Part shown: positions 21,639 through 33,945 of the stretch, piece after piece | How positions within the stretch are numbered: the stretch's first letter is position 1 | Layout of the letters: each line of letters opens with the position of its first letter | Assembly: GCA_951812925.1 (NCBI GenBank) | Contig: OX638368.1 | Location: forward strand, 127,247,309 to 127,311,308 | Direction: 5' to 3' | DNA: 64,000 nucleotides | Origin: Calliopum simillimum | Lineage: Eukaryota; Arthropoda; Insecta; Diptera; Lauxaniidae | Notes under the pieces: model-generated | The model's database searches: none | Told to the model about the DNA's origin: nothing | The model's input: the letters and a program-made list of their open reading frames with translations, nothing else | Translations under genes and position numbers: made by a program

Positions 21639-21892
21639 AGGGCATAAGATAGTTTCAGAAACATGATGATTTTATCTTTTGGGGGGTGTGGCATCGCCCA
21701 CTTTTCTATCCTATAACAAAGTATTTTTCAATACAAATTGTAAAAATTTCATTCAAATAGGTTATTTAGTTTCCGGGTAGATAAGAAACAAATAAACAAA
21801 ATCTGAACTTATATGCCAAAACCAATGATTGCTAGCCATTTCATTGATATTTCATGCCCAGTGGAACAGTTTATATGCCACTTACTTTTCAC

Positions 21893-22912
21893 TCTTGGTA
21901 TAAACCATATCAAAACGATCAAGAAATTTGTTCATGGAATCCGATTTGACTATAAATTGGCATTAGCAATAGCAGCATAGTAGAGAAAATTACTACCAAA
22001 TATTTTTTCAAAATTGAAAAAAATTTCGGAGATATGGGACTTTGAAATTTTTAGGTTAGCTTTCTTTGAGAAGCTATAACTTTTATCCAATTCTCTATTT
22101 TATGTAGTCAAATGATTTGTCTTGAAACAGGCTTTAAAATAAAAACTAGCAAAAATAATATTTTTTTTTACATAGTTTACACTGAAAAAAAAATTTTTAA
22201 TTGAGTTTCCCAAAATATGTCATTTTTGATATTTTTTATTTTTCTTGCAAAAAAAGTTACAAGTGTAATTTACCAGTTCTCCAAAAATTAGAGTGGACCT
22301 GCCAGTGGTTCTCCAGAAAAACAATAAAATGACTGTTTTTTTTGCTTGTATAGTACTAATGAAAGTACCAACGCACTTTTTTCAAAATTAAACTATCGTT
22401 TCATTAAAAATGTCAAATTCAAAAAAATTGTATTGAAAAATTGCGGTAAAAGCCACATTTTATTGTTTTTCTGGAGAACCACTGGCAGGCCCACACCAAT
22501 TTTTAGAGGACTGGTAAGTCACACCTATAGCTTTTTTTACAAGAAAAATTAAAAATATATAAAATTACATATATTGGGAAACTCAATTAAACATTTTTTT
22601 TTCAGTGTAAGCTATATAAAAAAAAAAAAAAATTATTTTTGCTAGTTTTTATTTTGAAGCCTGTTTCAAGACAAATCATTTGACACCATAAAATAGAGAA
22701 TTGGATAAATGCAACTAAAGATATAGCTTCTCAAAGAAAGCTAACCTAAAAATTTCAAAGTCCTATATCTCCGCCAGTTTTTGTAAATTTTAAAAAAATA
22801 TTTGGTAGTAATTTTTTCACTATGCTACTATTGCTTATGCCAATTTATATCCAAATCGGGTGTCATCAAAAAAATCTTGATCGTTTTGAAATGGTTTACT
22901 CCTCTTACCAAA
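21893..22912. repeat. Long foldback element, about 1.0 kb
   Basis: Left-arm phrases (GAAGCTATAAC, CAAATGATTTGTCTTGAAAC, TTCTCCAGAAAAACAATAAA) all recur inverted in the right arm, centred near 22.4 kb. Ends are near CTTGGTATAAACCAT and its partner. A small frame at 22346-22552 lies across the centre and is not a gene. Confidence 0.75.
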
Positions 22913-22987
22913 GCAATACTTCTCACTTTTCTCTTTATAATTTGCTCATATCATATTCATTCAACTCTCTTTTATTAAAAATTGAAT

Positions 22988-23120
22988 GTTTCAAAAACTA
23001 ATATCGCCCCTAAGGACTATGCAATATTTTTTTTTTATTTATTCGCACGCTGTTTGAAATGACAAATGTTAAAAAAAAAATATTGCATGGTCTTTAGGGG
23101 CGATATTAGTTTTTGAAACA
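22988..23120. repeat. Short foldback MITE
   Basis: TTTCAAAAACTAATATCGCC with CCTAAGGACTATGCAATATT recurs inverted at the other end; loop of about 25 bp. Confidence 0.7.
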
Positions 23121-23167
23121 TCCTGTTCATCAGTTGTTGTTGTGTGAGCCTCGCTGCCCTCGCCCTC

Positions 23168-25141
23168 GCACAGTGTGAGATTTTGCCAATCTAGGACGTC
23201 AAAATGAAAAAAAAAAAAAAAAAAACAATGTGCTTGAAAATCGATCATATTTTGTAATTTGTTAGAAAAGACCCCAATTTTTACGAAAATACCTAAGCAT
23301 AAAAGAGAATAAAAGAAATGTCATTGGCATGATAACAGCTATCAAACACGTACTATTGAACAGCATGCAAAAACAAATTTTCAAGCTTGCATCGATAACA
23401 AAACTTTGAGCGATCAAATTGAAGTTGTGCGCTTTTGTTTTTTGGCAAAAGGTTTTTTCCAATAAAGGTCAATATTTTCAATAACAATTTTTGCTATACA
23501 CAACCCTTACATTTGCACTTAAGTATTTTAAACAAATCATTTTATAATCAGCTAAAAGGTAAGACAAATTTCAAAAATCTGAAATCTTTCATAGACTATA
23601 AATTACAAGTTGGGCGTGGTTAGGCTATGACAAAGCATACAGGGTGCGGATACATACTAGACCTATCGTTAAAATTGAAAATGAAATAAACCTTGCTCCC
23701 AGTGGCTAAAAAGTTTTCTATTGGTATAAGTAACAAGCATACAAATTTTGGTTCCGATCGGAAAATATTTGACCGTGCCGCAAGGCCGTTGAAGGTTGGA
23801 AAAACGTTATTTATGTGGAAAAATGGGGCCTCAATCGCAAGAATCAGTCCTATCTTTGAAACTATTTAAGATAAGTGAATGAGATTTGGTATGTTTATGA
23901 ACAATGCTTAAGTTATTTGCGTCCAATAAAAAAATTAGCTTTGCCACTCCCCCTCGACCCGAAATTCTTGTATCTCTGGAAATATTGTACTCAGGGGAAT
24001 GAGACTTGGTGCATATGTAATTGGCACTGGGAAAAAAATTTTTAATAAAAAAGGGCGGAGTCACGCCCGCTCCTTCTAAAAAACTCAAATTCGTCATATC
24101 TATGAAACTATTTGATACATATGAATAAGATTTGATTTCAGGTAATGTGAAGTGAACATGATATGGCACTGTAAAAATGTTAAAGCATTTTAAGGTACTT
24201 ACTTGATATGGAAGCAGTAATTTTTTCTGTTCTTATTTCTTCTTATACCATGCAAAAAAAAATTTGGTCCCGATCAGAACATATTTGACCGTGCAACCAG
24301 GCCGTTAAAGGTCGGAAAAACGCTATTTATATGAAAATAAGGAAACAATCAATCCCATTTTTGGAAATATTTAACATAGGAGGATAAGATTTAGTACATA
24401 TATGAAAAATACTTGAGTAAATAGTATCCAATAAAAAAATGGGCAGTGCCACTGCCCCTCCAACCGAAATCTGTCGTATTTCTGAAAATATTTGACTCAG
24501 GTAAATGAGGTTTGATACATATTTACATATCAGCTAGGATCTTTTGGTTTGCAGTTTTTAAATTTTAAGACATGTAGAAAATTTTCTGCATACTCAGTTT
24601 TTTATCTTTTTTCTTCAAACTTAAAACAATATGAAAATAAATGTACTCAAAGAAAAAAAATAAGTAAAAATGCAATATCTTCTTCAAACGATCAGGTACA
24701 AAACTTTTATTTACAGTTATTAATTAGTGTTTTTTAAGTAAAATAATCCTGCATACGCCGAATTTTACGTGGTTGATATAAAACTTTATTTTGGTTGAGG
24801 CTCGCCGTGTGCACTGAAATCATGAAAAAAAAAAAAATTTATGTTATCTCTTTTAATCGCTCCCATTTTTTGACAGTAGTAATCAGTTACCACTGAAATA
24901 GTAAATACAAATTTTCAAGTTGATATCTTCATTACAATCAATTTTTTTAATTTTTTTTTTTACAAAACATGGCACATTTGTATGGGAGGTGCAAGTAGAT
25001 TTTGTCAGATTTTTTTCATCTCTGAACCAAACCTCCGCATAAAGAATTAAAGCACAAAAACAAAATTTCAACTCTATATCTTTAAAACTACGGCTTTAAT
25101 TGAATTTTGACGTCCTAGATTGGCATAATCTCACACTGTGC
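23168..25141. repeat. 2.0 kb segment bounded by 38-bp inverted repeats
   Basis: GCACAGTGTGAGATTTTGCC with the following 18 bp (23168-23205) is inverted at 25104-25141 with one mismatch. Inside are two diverged units about 520 bp apart (next entry). The arms lie at the edges of T- and A-rich runs. It may be a transposon with short terminal repeats; no transposase is seen. Confidence 0.55.
23740..24530. repeat. Diverged direct repeat, about 520-bp offset
   Basis: The TTGGTTCCGATCGGAAAATA unit with AGGCCGTTGAAGGTTGGAAA recurs near 24260 as a diverged copy, each followed by a short GGGCGGAGTCACGCCC-like or GGGCAGTGCCACTGCCCC block. Confidence 0.55.
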
Positions 25142-25955
25142 ATCGTAAACTTCGTGGCACGTCGTTATCGTCACTATTCGTCGTTATTGTTGTTGTTTGC
25201 TCGTCGTTTCATCATTATTATTGCTGTTTGCTTGTTGTCTAGGGAAAATATCTGCATACCCTCTAGGGAAATCTTCTGCATGCCCACATTTATAATATCA
25301 CAATATAATATGCGTCCAACATAAATCAGTCACGTTCTATGGACATTTCTGAATGAAAATTCCGGGACGTTTTTGAATCCGAGACACGAGCGCGAAATAC
25401 TGGAGAGTCCCGCAAAGTCCGGTAGTGAGTCTATTTTGATATTATTGTTAGAATTTATTTTCCAATTTCTTAACATTGAATTCGAAGCGTGAATTAATAA
25501 TGTATTATAAAGTGTGTAGAAAATTACCAATTTTAAGTAAACTTGTCACTTTGGCAACATTGTGTCAAAGTCAAATTGAAAATACCAGGGCTGCTAAGTA
25601 GTTTTTTGGCAAAACTAAGAAAAAATTGTAAGTGAAAAGTTGTCCTGCTCGAGAAATGAATATGTTATCGAAAGAGAAATACCAGAAAAATTCATGACAA
25701 GCCCCATCGTGTATTCGTAGAAGCCTTTTATGTTTCTTAAATTCCATAAAGTGGAACTGCATATTGTTAGCCATTCAAGCAACTGATACTCTCAAAAAAA
25801 TATAAAGGTAAATAAATCTAAAAAAAAAGTTCAAAAATAATGCGACATTTTCTTCGTGAGAGTGCAGTCGCAGTACATTGCAACTGACATTTAAGAATTT
25901 CACCATTCTCAAAACTATGTTGAAGTGTTTTCGATCACCAGGGTGATTGAAGCCC
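25142..25955. other. Intergenic DNA with trinucleotide-rich stretch
   Basis: 25160-25240 is rich in GTCGTT/GTTGTT. No supported gene; the small minus-strand frames here lack recognisable features. Confidence 0.4.
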
Positions 25956-25957
25956 GA

Positions 25958-26130
25958 AAGCATAAAGCAGCGATCTTAGCTGTTTCAAACCTCTCAGTTA
26001 AATATTGAGAAATATCTTATTCTGTTCGAAAGGGTGTGTATATATTCAGAAACAAACCTAAAGGAATGAATTCCAAAGTCTATGTGAATCCAAGCAATAA
26101 CTTAGAATTTTGTTAGATTTTGTGATATTG
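25958..26130 (-). repeat. Orphan 3' flank of an MQF-subtype gene
   Basis: GCATAAAGCAGCGATCTTAG, the TTCAAACCTCTCAGTTAAATA phrase and TTGTTAGATTTTGTG are the reverse of 30075-30255, the 3' flank of copy E. Related phrases follow copies G and J. No coding exon lies beside it. Confidence 0.65.
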
Positions 26131-26173
26131 GTGCATATTATCGACCAAATCAAAATATATACCACATATATAC

Positions 26174-28114
26174 TAGACCGGTGCGTTTTGGACGAAAGTT
26201 TAAAATTTGTCGCGCAACCGGCAGAATTGTAAAGTTTAACTATCGACATGAAGATTGCCGCCACCCTAGCTCTGAGAGATGACGGGAAGGGGTGTCGATA
26301 TATTTTTGAAGGTTGAAAAACGCGGTTTAAAAATGCATGCTCATAGGTCCGAAGTGAATCAATTCTCAGCTTCGTAGTAGATCGAAAACTGAAGTCCAAG
26401 ACATGAATTCATATGTATTTTTTCCCGAAGAATCGAATGGCATCATTAGTTTTCTGACTTGACTTCCATTTTTGGCGTTAAGTGAGCTTTTCAGCTCAAA
26501 AAAGTCGAAATTTTTCCAAATCCCCTGTTTGAGCACTCCACAATTGAACAGAAAAAATTTTAGAAAAATTTGAGATGTATATTTTGTTAGGATTTTTTCT
26601 AATGAATCTATTGGTACCATGTTTTATGCGCTACGACATTATTTTCATTCATGAATAACGAATTTTTGATTTTTATTATCAAAAAATATCACGAAATCGG
26701 GCGTAAATATTTAGTCAACGACGGTTCCCATCGTCCGGACGGTTTTTTTTTTTTTCGGTGTCCCCTAGTAAAATTTTTTTAGAATATTTTTTGAAAAGGG
26801 GTCAAGAAGACCCTTAAAAACGGGATAAATGGGTTAAGATGTTCACATAACTTAATGTAAAATCAAGAATGGAACAATATTTAAGAACATCTTAACCCAT
26901 TGTAAAGAAGTTTTTGGAAAAAGGGGTCGAAAAGACCCTTAAAAAAGCGTTATAATGGGTTAAGATGTTCTAAAATATTGTTCCATGCTTGATTTTACAT
27001 TAAGTTATGTGAACTTCTTAAGCCATTATATCGCGTTTTTAAGGGTCTTTTCGACCCCTTTTTCCAAAAACTTGTTTACAATGGGTTGAAATGTTCTTAA
27101 ATATTGTTCCATTCTTGATTTTACATTAAGTTATATGAACATCTTAACCCATTTATTCCGTTTTTAAGGGTCTTCTTGACCCCTTTTCAAAAACTTGTTT
27201 ATGGGTTAAAAAAAAATCCAGAAATATTCGTTGGGTTAAAAAAAAATCCAGAAATATTCGTTGACTAAATATTTACGCCCGATTTCGTGATATTTTTTGA
27301 TAATAAAAATCAAAAATTCGTTTTTCATGAATGAAAATAATGTCGTAGCGCAAAAAACATGGTACCAATAGATTCATCAGAAAAAATCCTAACAAAATAT
27401 ACATCACAAATTTTTCTAAAATTTTTTCTGTTCAATTGTGGAGTGCTCAAACAGGGGATTTGGAAAAATTTCGACTTTTTTGAGCTGAAAAGCTCACTTA
27501 ACGCCAAAAATGGACGTCTAGTCCATCCAGAAATATTCGTTGGGTTAAAAAAAAATCCAGAAATATTCGTTGACTAAATATTTACGCCCGATTTCGTGAT
27601 ATTTTTTGATAATAAAAATCAAAAATTCGTTTTTCATGAATGAAAATAATGTCGTAGCGCAAAAAACATGGTACCAATAGATTCATCAGAAAAAATCCTA
27701 ACAAAATATACATCACAAATTTTTCCAAAATTTTTTCTGTTCAATTGTGGAGTGCTCAAACAGGGGATTTGGAAAAATTTCGACTTTTTTGAGCTGAAAA
27801 GCTCACTTAACGCCAAAAATGGACGTCTAGTCAGAAAACTAATGATGCCATTCGATTCTACGGGAAAAAATACATATGAATTCATGTCTTGGACTTCAGT
27901 TTTCGATCTACTACGAAGCTGAGAATTGATTCACTTCGGACCTATGAGCATGCATTTTTAAACCACGTTTTTCAACCTTCAAAAATATATCGACACCCCT
28001 TCCCGTCATCTCTCAGAGCTAGGGTGGCGGCAATCTTCATGTCGATAGTTAAACTTTACAATTCTGCCGGTTGCGCGACAAATTTTAAACTTTCGTCCAA
28101 AACGCACCGGTCTA
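26174..28114. mobile_element. hAT-like non-autonomous foldback element, second family
   Basis: Ends TAGACCGGTGCGTTTTGG and its exact inverse are flanked by a perfect 8-bp duplication ATATATAC (26166-26173 and 28115-28122), fitting nTnnnnAn. Long arms fold back; the centre (26800-27180) has several GGGTTAAGATGTTC hairpins. The right arm carries a 309-bp direct duplication absent from the left arm. The mirrored frames starting MVPIDS are products of this structure, not genes. Confidence 0.85.
27221..27840. repeat. 309-bp direct duplication within the foldback arm
   Basis: The block CCAGAAATATTCGTTGACTA through GGACGTCTAGTC occurs twice, offset by 309 bp; a CCAGAAATATTCGTTGGGTT unit is also doubled before each copy. 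Junctions share CCAGAAATATTCGTTG, which suggests slippage or unequal exchange. Confidence 0.75.
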
Positions 28115-28122
28115 ATATATAC

Positions 28123-28820
28123 CACAATTCCAACACATTTTACACAAACCAGTAACACTTTACTATCAGCGACAATGATAAAATTTTGCTTTACGACCAA
28201 ATCTCAGCATCGATGTTCTTTTAGCATGACCTAAATTTCTTAGCGTACAATGTCATGATGACGGTAAATTAGAAATTGATCATGTTGCGTGACTTCAAAA
28301 ATATAAATTATTTTTCCCTAAACACGGAATTAAATAAGATTGATTGGGACTTGAACTTTACCATGGCTTCAGCAGATGACTAATCATCGTTTTTAGAACA
28401 TAATATAGCCATTTTATTTTATAAAAAGGTTCAAATTCGAACAAAATCAATAAAAAACAATACCTATTGAGTAGAAAATTTATGTCAAAAAATTAAGCAA
28501 AATTAAAATACACCAACATTAAAAAAAAAAAATCGTTACAATTTTACTATAATTAATTTTAGCTTAAATTATTTTTTAATATATTTTTACAATTTTGTTA
28601 GTTATCTACATTATCTACATTTTATAATATGACCATTTTTTTCCCATAGTTAATAGTTTCTAGGATAAATGCATTACTTAAAAAAGTGTTTTCCCAAACC
28701 ATGAAATTTAAAAAAATCATGACTTTGTTAATTTTCACCAAATTATTTTTAACAGAGAATCATTAGAAAATTATAAAATTAAAATTAATTCTTAAACAGT
28801 AAGACGTTTATAAAGAACAA
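28123..28820. other. AT-rich intergenic DNA
   Basis: No open frame, repeat or RNA that I can identify. Confidence 0.4.
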
Positions 28821-29357
28821 AGGATTTCCTATGGTTTCCCAATGGTGGAAAATTCCCGCAGTTTTTTTCATGTTGGATTCATTGCTAAGAAAGTCCTTTC
28901 AATATGCGAGGAAGTCACAATTGGAAGAGATTACTTTACTAGTTTTCCCCAAAAACTCAGTTTAATCAAACCGAAAGTTCAAAATCTTTTGACAAATAGG
29001 CTCCACTTCAGTCTTGATGGGGTTTTTAAATTTATGGCATATATTTTTTTTAGGCTTGGGTGAAAAATTTAATTTTGACGCAAGCCAAACCTAATTTTGT
29101 CAAAACAACTGCAAATATTTGAAAAACAACATAAGAAAATCCAAAATATTTTGTTATAATGCTATAATTGTATGTAAATTATTTATTTTGGTTTAGTAAA
29201 TGAAAGTTTAATCAAATAAACTAAATATACAATAACAAGCTCAACATTGACAAAATAACTTTAGGTATACAATCATATTTTGAATGCTGAAGAATATTTG
29301 AACAGTTGGTCCCTTTATATTGGATTAAAACCATTCAACTTGGAAAAAAATTTCGGG

Positions 29358-29365
29358 TATAAATG
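29358..29365 (+). promoter_or_regulatory. TATA box of copy E
   Basis: TATAAATG, 109 bp before the ATG, in the context TTTCGGG-TATA-CTCGAGAATTG typical of the MQF subtype. Confidence 0.7.
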
Positions 29366-29466
29366 CTCGAGAATTGTAAACTGAAAATCAAACAAAATCC
29401 AAACTTTAAAGTACTAACTTACTCCTAGTTCTCTTTTAAATTTATAATACGAACAAAACTAAAATC

Positions 29467-29858
29467 ATGCAGTTCACACTTGCCTTATTCATCGTTATCT
29501 TGGCTACAACTATCCAGGCTGGCCTATCATCAAATTTACCTATTGTTGGTGGAGTTGCTGATCAAGTCGTTAAACCTGTCACTGATGCTACCAAAAATGT
29601 TCCAGTGGTAGATTCTGTTATCGAAGGATTGCCAGTTGAAGATTTAACAGACGTGACAAACAACCTGTCATTGGTAGAAGTAATTCAACAATTAATTGAT
29701 CTACTGAGTCAGGTAAAGAACTATGGAGCATTTGAAAATATGCTTTGGTTTTGATTATCACATGTTTTATTTTACAGACTCTCACAACTCTACTGAGTGG
29801 AACAGGAATTCCTGATGTTGGAAATGTTGCTGATGTTGCCAACGTTGATGATGTGTAA
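29467..29858 (+). CDS. Secreted peptide family, MQF-LALFIV subtype, copy E
   Basis: Exons 29467-29712 (82 codons) and 29778-29858 (26 codons plus TAA), 65-bp phase-0 intron, 108-residue precursor. Signal peptide of 18 residues ends TTIQA. The mature part starts GLSSNLPIVGGVADQVVKPV and is more acidic than the MKF subtype (EGLPVEDLTDVT). One NLS sequon lies at residue 66. The exon 2 tail is TLTTLLSGTGIPDVGNV, an ADVANV repeat, then DDV; it is three residues longer than in G and J, which stop early. A polyadenylation signal AATAAA lies at 29946-29951. It is the only copy without a mirror or direct partner in the window. Function unknown. Confidence 0.85.
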
Positions 29859-30074
29859 GGGCAGATCGCGTTAGCACCTAGTCAAACAAAGGCAATATGT
29901 CTTAAGAAAACAATAATTTTTACGTATGAGTACTCTTAGTTAAACAATAAAATATACTTGATAAAAAACTTGAATCAAACGGTATTTTCTTTGTAAATTT
30001 TCGAATACTGAAATATTAGTTTAGTGTTTTTAGGTTATGTTTTATTTAATTTTTCAGCAGAAGTTTTTCAAAAG

Positions 30075-30255
30075 TTCCGACACAAAATCTAACAAAATTC
30101 TAAGTAATTGCTTGGATTCACTTAGTCATTAGAATTCATTCCTTTCGATTTGATTTTAAATATATATACTCTCTCTTTCGAACGTATTAAGATATTTTTC
30201 AATATTTAACTGAGAGGTTTGAAATAGCTAAGATCGCTGCTTTATGCTTACGAGC
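30075..30255 (+). repeat. 3' flank of copy E, inverted at 25958-26130
   Basis: Shares the phrases GACACAAAATCTAACA, ATTGCTTGGATTCAC and GCTAAGATCGCTGCTTTATG with the orphan flank near 26.0 kb, in inverted orientation. Confidence 0.65.
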
Positions 30256-30649
30256 TGAAGCAGCTTATGCCCCAACCTGCATTAATGCGCCATTTTGAGG
30301 TTGCTTCCATTTTGTTATTAGGTATTCATTTGAAATTCTTTTAGAAACTTCAAAATTTACGATATCAAATGCTTATAAGCTTTCACCACAATTTCATATT
30401 TCAATGTCGATATCTAGGGGAACCTGTCTATCTATCATTAAAATTCTCGTAAATTCGCGAGCTTGCATTTTATATGGATAAAAAATCAGCCCTTGTGGGT
30501 TTTAATTGTAGCTTTCGTAGTATGTCTCAAAACCAGGGCGTGCTACCAACTAAAAACTATTTGCAATTTTTCACAACAGACGGCGCCAGGTGAGCTTCAT
30601 GATCTTTAAATAGAACGTACTTGTACGAAGCAATTTTTCTTTGACGTTG

Positions 30650-30725
30650 GCTCACATGGCTAAGCACTGCGTTTCTCTCATCAGAAACACAGAGTCAAGG
30701 GTTCGAGTTTGGCTTCTGATAAGAA
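30650..30725 (+). repeat. tRNA-like relic
   Basis: About 75 bp with TGGCTAAGCAC in the box A place and GGGTTCGAGTT in the box B place, with a potential GTTTCT-AGAAAC stem between. Box B has two mismatches at its end. Probably a decayed tRNA or SINE head. Confidence 0.3.
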
Positions 30726-31450
30726 TTAACTAAAACTGATCTGATGAATCTATATACTTAAAAATATATAAATACTAGGGTAGGCCAATTCGCAAACCTA
30801 CCTCGGCAACATCCCTATGTGAAAGTTCATTCAATTCTAAGAACAAATGTCCATGATATCCTACCTCTACGTTTTACTTTAGATCGGCGCATTTTCGATT
30901 GAAAACTTTACCTTGCATTTAATATTTATTTTTATTTCTATTTTCGTCGAAGCCAAATTATGTTATAAAGAGTTTGGACCAATGTAAAAAAGACAGATTC
31001 AGAGAATGAGCTGCATATGAAACATATATTGCAAACGGATCCACTTCTTGAACTTTTTGCTGCATAACTTTGTAACGAACAGAGATATATGTATGCAGCA
31101 TTATTTAGAGTATTCGCGCCTATTTCGACCAGGAATTGTTTTGTACATTTAGAAATGGCCACAGATCATCCCAGATTTATGTTGGGCGCATATTATTTAG
31201 TGTTATTTTTTAATTTTATTCGATAATAATTTTAGTTTAACATTTGCGTGTACATTTCGTTACTTCTCTCCTCTCTCTTAAATTGTCATTTCATGGATAA
31301 ATGGCCTATGATATTTATCTTGAATTGGTGCACAATCTGCTTCAATCAGAAAAATTAAAAGTAGCTGGGTTGTGTAGTTAAAAGAAAAAAGTAAACTGGA
31401 AGTGCCTTAAATCAGTATATAATCAAATTTCAAAAATTCTAACACTGAAT
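30726..31450. other. Intergenic DNA
   Basis: No supported gene. From about 31290 the sequence resembles the reverse of the far 3' flanks of MKF copies (phrases AAATGGCCTATGATATTTAT and GGCATGTTCCATAATGAT). Confidence 0.4.
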
Positions 31451-31662
31451 TATCCTAAAACTTAAGAAAAGATTATATTTGGCATGTTCCATAATGATGT
31501 CCGTATTAAATAAACAAATTTTGTTAAGTATTTTTCCAAGTAATTATTATTTGGAATATGTATGTGAGATTAGTCATAACAAAATTTACAATGTTAAATA
31601 GTCGTATATGAATTTTTTTATAGCATTATTCGATCACTCTAATGTTAGTCCTTGCATTGACA

Positions 31663-32042
31663 TTAAGCTGCACCGGCAACGTTACCAACGTTGGGAACAC
31701 TTCCAGCAGCAGGAAGTCCACTCAGTAGAGTTGTGAGAGTCTACAAAGGAAAACACATGCCAATTAAAACCAAATCAAATTTTAAAATAATCAATAGTAC
31801 GTTACCTGCTTGAGTAAATCAAATAATGTCTGAAGCACTAGTACCAATGATAGGTTATCGGTCACATTTGTTAAGTCTTTAACTGGGAGATTATCAACAA
31901 CTGAATTTACTACTGGAACATTTTTGGTAACATCAGTGACAGGCTTAAGAACTCCACCAACTAAGGGTAAATTTGATAGAAGATCAGCAGCTTGGGCAGT
32001 GGTAGCCAGAATAGCGAAAACTAAAGCAACTGTGAATTTCAT
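31663..32042 (-). CDS. Secreted peptide family, MKF subtype, copy F
   Basis: Exons 32042 to 31806 (79 codons) and 31740 to 31663 (25 codons plus TAA), 65-bp phase-0 intron, 104-residue precursor. The signal peptide ends TTAQA. Two sequons, NVT at 59 and NLS at 63. The acceptor is TTTGTAG rather than TTTGCAG, as in copies K and B. The exon 2 tail TLTTLLSGLPAAGSVPNVGN then VAGAA is shared with K, not with A-D. Mirror partner of copy K across the palindrome. The TATA box is canonical; the upstream site keeps GGGAAAA but has lost the GATA half. Function unknown. Confidence 0.85.
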
Positions 32043-32139
32043 GTTTTTAGTTTTAATATTTTTATTAATTTTGAATAGAACTTGATGTTAACACTTTTGA
32101 GTTTGGATTTTGATTGATATTTGTGCCAAAACATTCTGG

Positions 32140-32147
32140 TATTTATA
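32140..32147 (-). promoter_or_regulatory. TATA box of copy F
   Basis: TATAAATA on the minus strand, 105 bp before the ATG. Confidence 0.7.
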
Positions 32148-33457
32148 CCCGAAAATTCTTTTGTATGAATTCTGTTTCAATTCAATACAATGGAACCAAT
32201 TGCGTAAATATTTTTATGCAAAATTATGATTATTTTTTGCCATTATTGTATTTTCCCACTGTTGTTATGTTTGAGTAAAGTATTTATTTGAGTACTATAG
32301 CAAATAACATATTATTTTCGTGAAATTCAAAAATAATAGTACCTAAAATATTTTACCATTCTCATTTGAAATGTTTGTTTATTTTAATTTCTTTTATAAT
32401 TTGTTTACTTCCGATTGCGGTAATTGGGTTCAGAAGAACAGACTTTTTCGAGTTATAAGGCGTCAAAAATAGATTTGTTGACTTTATTAATAAATTATAA
32501 ACTTATGTAACTTCTGGAATATGTCTACTTTTGAATAATCATATATTCGAAAATGTATTGCGCCGCGGCTTTTTATGCGATTTTAATGCAAATTTTATGG
32601 TCAATGTTACCAAAATTATGAGCTTCTGAACAAAAGACTATGACGAAAAACAATACTGAGACCAATTAGGGCTCAAAAGCGCCATTTGTAGCTAAACATA
32701 GGAATCTGAGAAAATGTTCAACATTTGGAAACGATTGACGACCATCCATTATTGAGAATCGCCAAAAACCCATTAAACGGTCACAATCATAGTAACTCAT
32801 ACTCATGGCGCACAGTGGTCCCAAAGTGTGCGTTTTCTATGAAAATATTTGATGGGGATTTATAGGTAATTGAACAAGAAAAAAAAAAATAAATCGTTTT
32901 GACCACCTTCCTTGGGGTTCACACCCGAAAAATCGAAAACACAAAATTTATAAAACTCTACAACTCGAGAACCATTCATCCAATTTTTATGATTTTTTAT
33001 AATGGGTAGGAGCATTGCCCATTCGGGTTCTATGAAACTTATTTTTTTCAAAATTCTCCGGATATTCCGGAAATTCCCAGAGTACTTTTCATATTGAATT
33101 TATTTCTGAAGAAGTCTTTTGAACATTCGATGTTGTCACAATTGGAAGAATTTACTTTAATAGCTTTTCCCATCATCTAGTTTAGTTTAGTTTAATCAAG
33201 TCGAAATATTTGAATATTTGAATAACAACATATGTTATAGCTAAGGAAATCCAAAATATTTTTTTAAAATGATATAATTGTATGTAAATTATTTATTTTG
33301 GTTTAGTAAATGAGGTTTAATCAAATAAACTATAACAAGCTCAACATTGACAAAATAACTTCAGGTAAATAATCATATTTTGAAAGTTGAAGAGTATTTG
33401 AACAGTTGGTCTTTTTATATTGGATTAAAACCATTCAACTTGGAAACAAAATTCGGG

Positions 33458-33465
33458 TATAAATG
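33458..33465 (+). promoter_or_regulatory. TATA box of copy G
   Basis: TATAAATG, 105 bp before the ATG; same variant as E and J. Confidence 0.7.
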
Positions 33466-33562
33466 CTCGTGAATTGTGAACTGAAAATCAAACCAAATCT
33501 AAACCCAAAAGTGCTTACTCCTATTCCTTCTCCAAATTAATAAATTTAATAAAACTAAAAAC

Positions 33563-33945
33563 ATGCAATTCGCGCTTGCTTTATTCATCGTTATCTTGGC
33601 CACAACTATCCAGGCTGGCCTATCATCAAATTTACCTGTTGTTGGTGGAGTTGCTGAGCCAGTCGTTAAACCAGTCACTGATGCTACCAAAAATGTTCCA
33701 GTGGTAGATTCTGTTATCGAAGGATTGCCAATTGAAGATTTAACAGACGTGACAAACAACCTCTCATTGGTAGAAGTAATTCAACAATTAATTGATCTAC
33801 TGAGTCAGGTAAAGAACTATCGAGCGTTTGAAAATATGCTTTGGTTTTGATTATCACATGTTTTATTTTGCAGACTCTCACAACTCTACTGAGTGGAGCT
33901 GGAGTTCCTGATGTTGGAAATGTTGCTGATGTTGCTAACGTTTAA
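33563..33945 (+). CDS. Secreted peptide family, MQF-LALFIV subtype, copy G
   Basis: Exons 33563-33808 (82 codons) and 33874-33945 (23 codons plus TAA), 65-bp phase-0 intron, 105-residue precursor. Signal peptide ends TTIQA; NLS sequon at residue 66. The tail ends ANV where copy E continues; the DNA after the stop (GATGAGGTGTAAG) still resembles the longer ending, so the shorter tail is probably derived. Almost identical to its mirror partner J: PVVDS against PAVDS, and GVPDV against GIPDV. Function unknown. Confidence 0.85.

Noticed and set aside
27359..27922. Repeated frames starting MVPIDSSEKILTKYTSQ and their minus-strand mirrors
   Set aside because: They lie in arms and the duplicated block of a foldback element; repetition explains their similarity and no known domain is seen.
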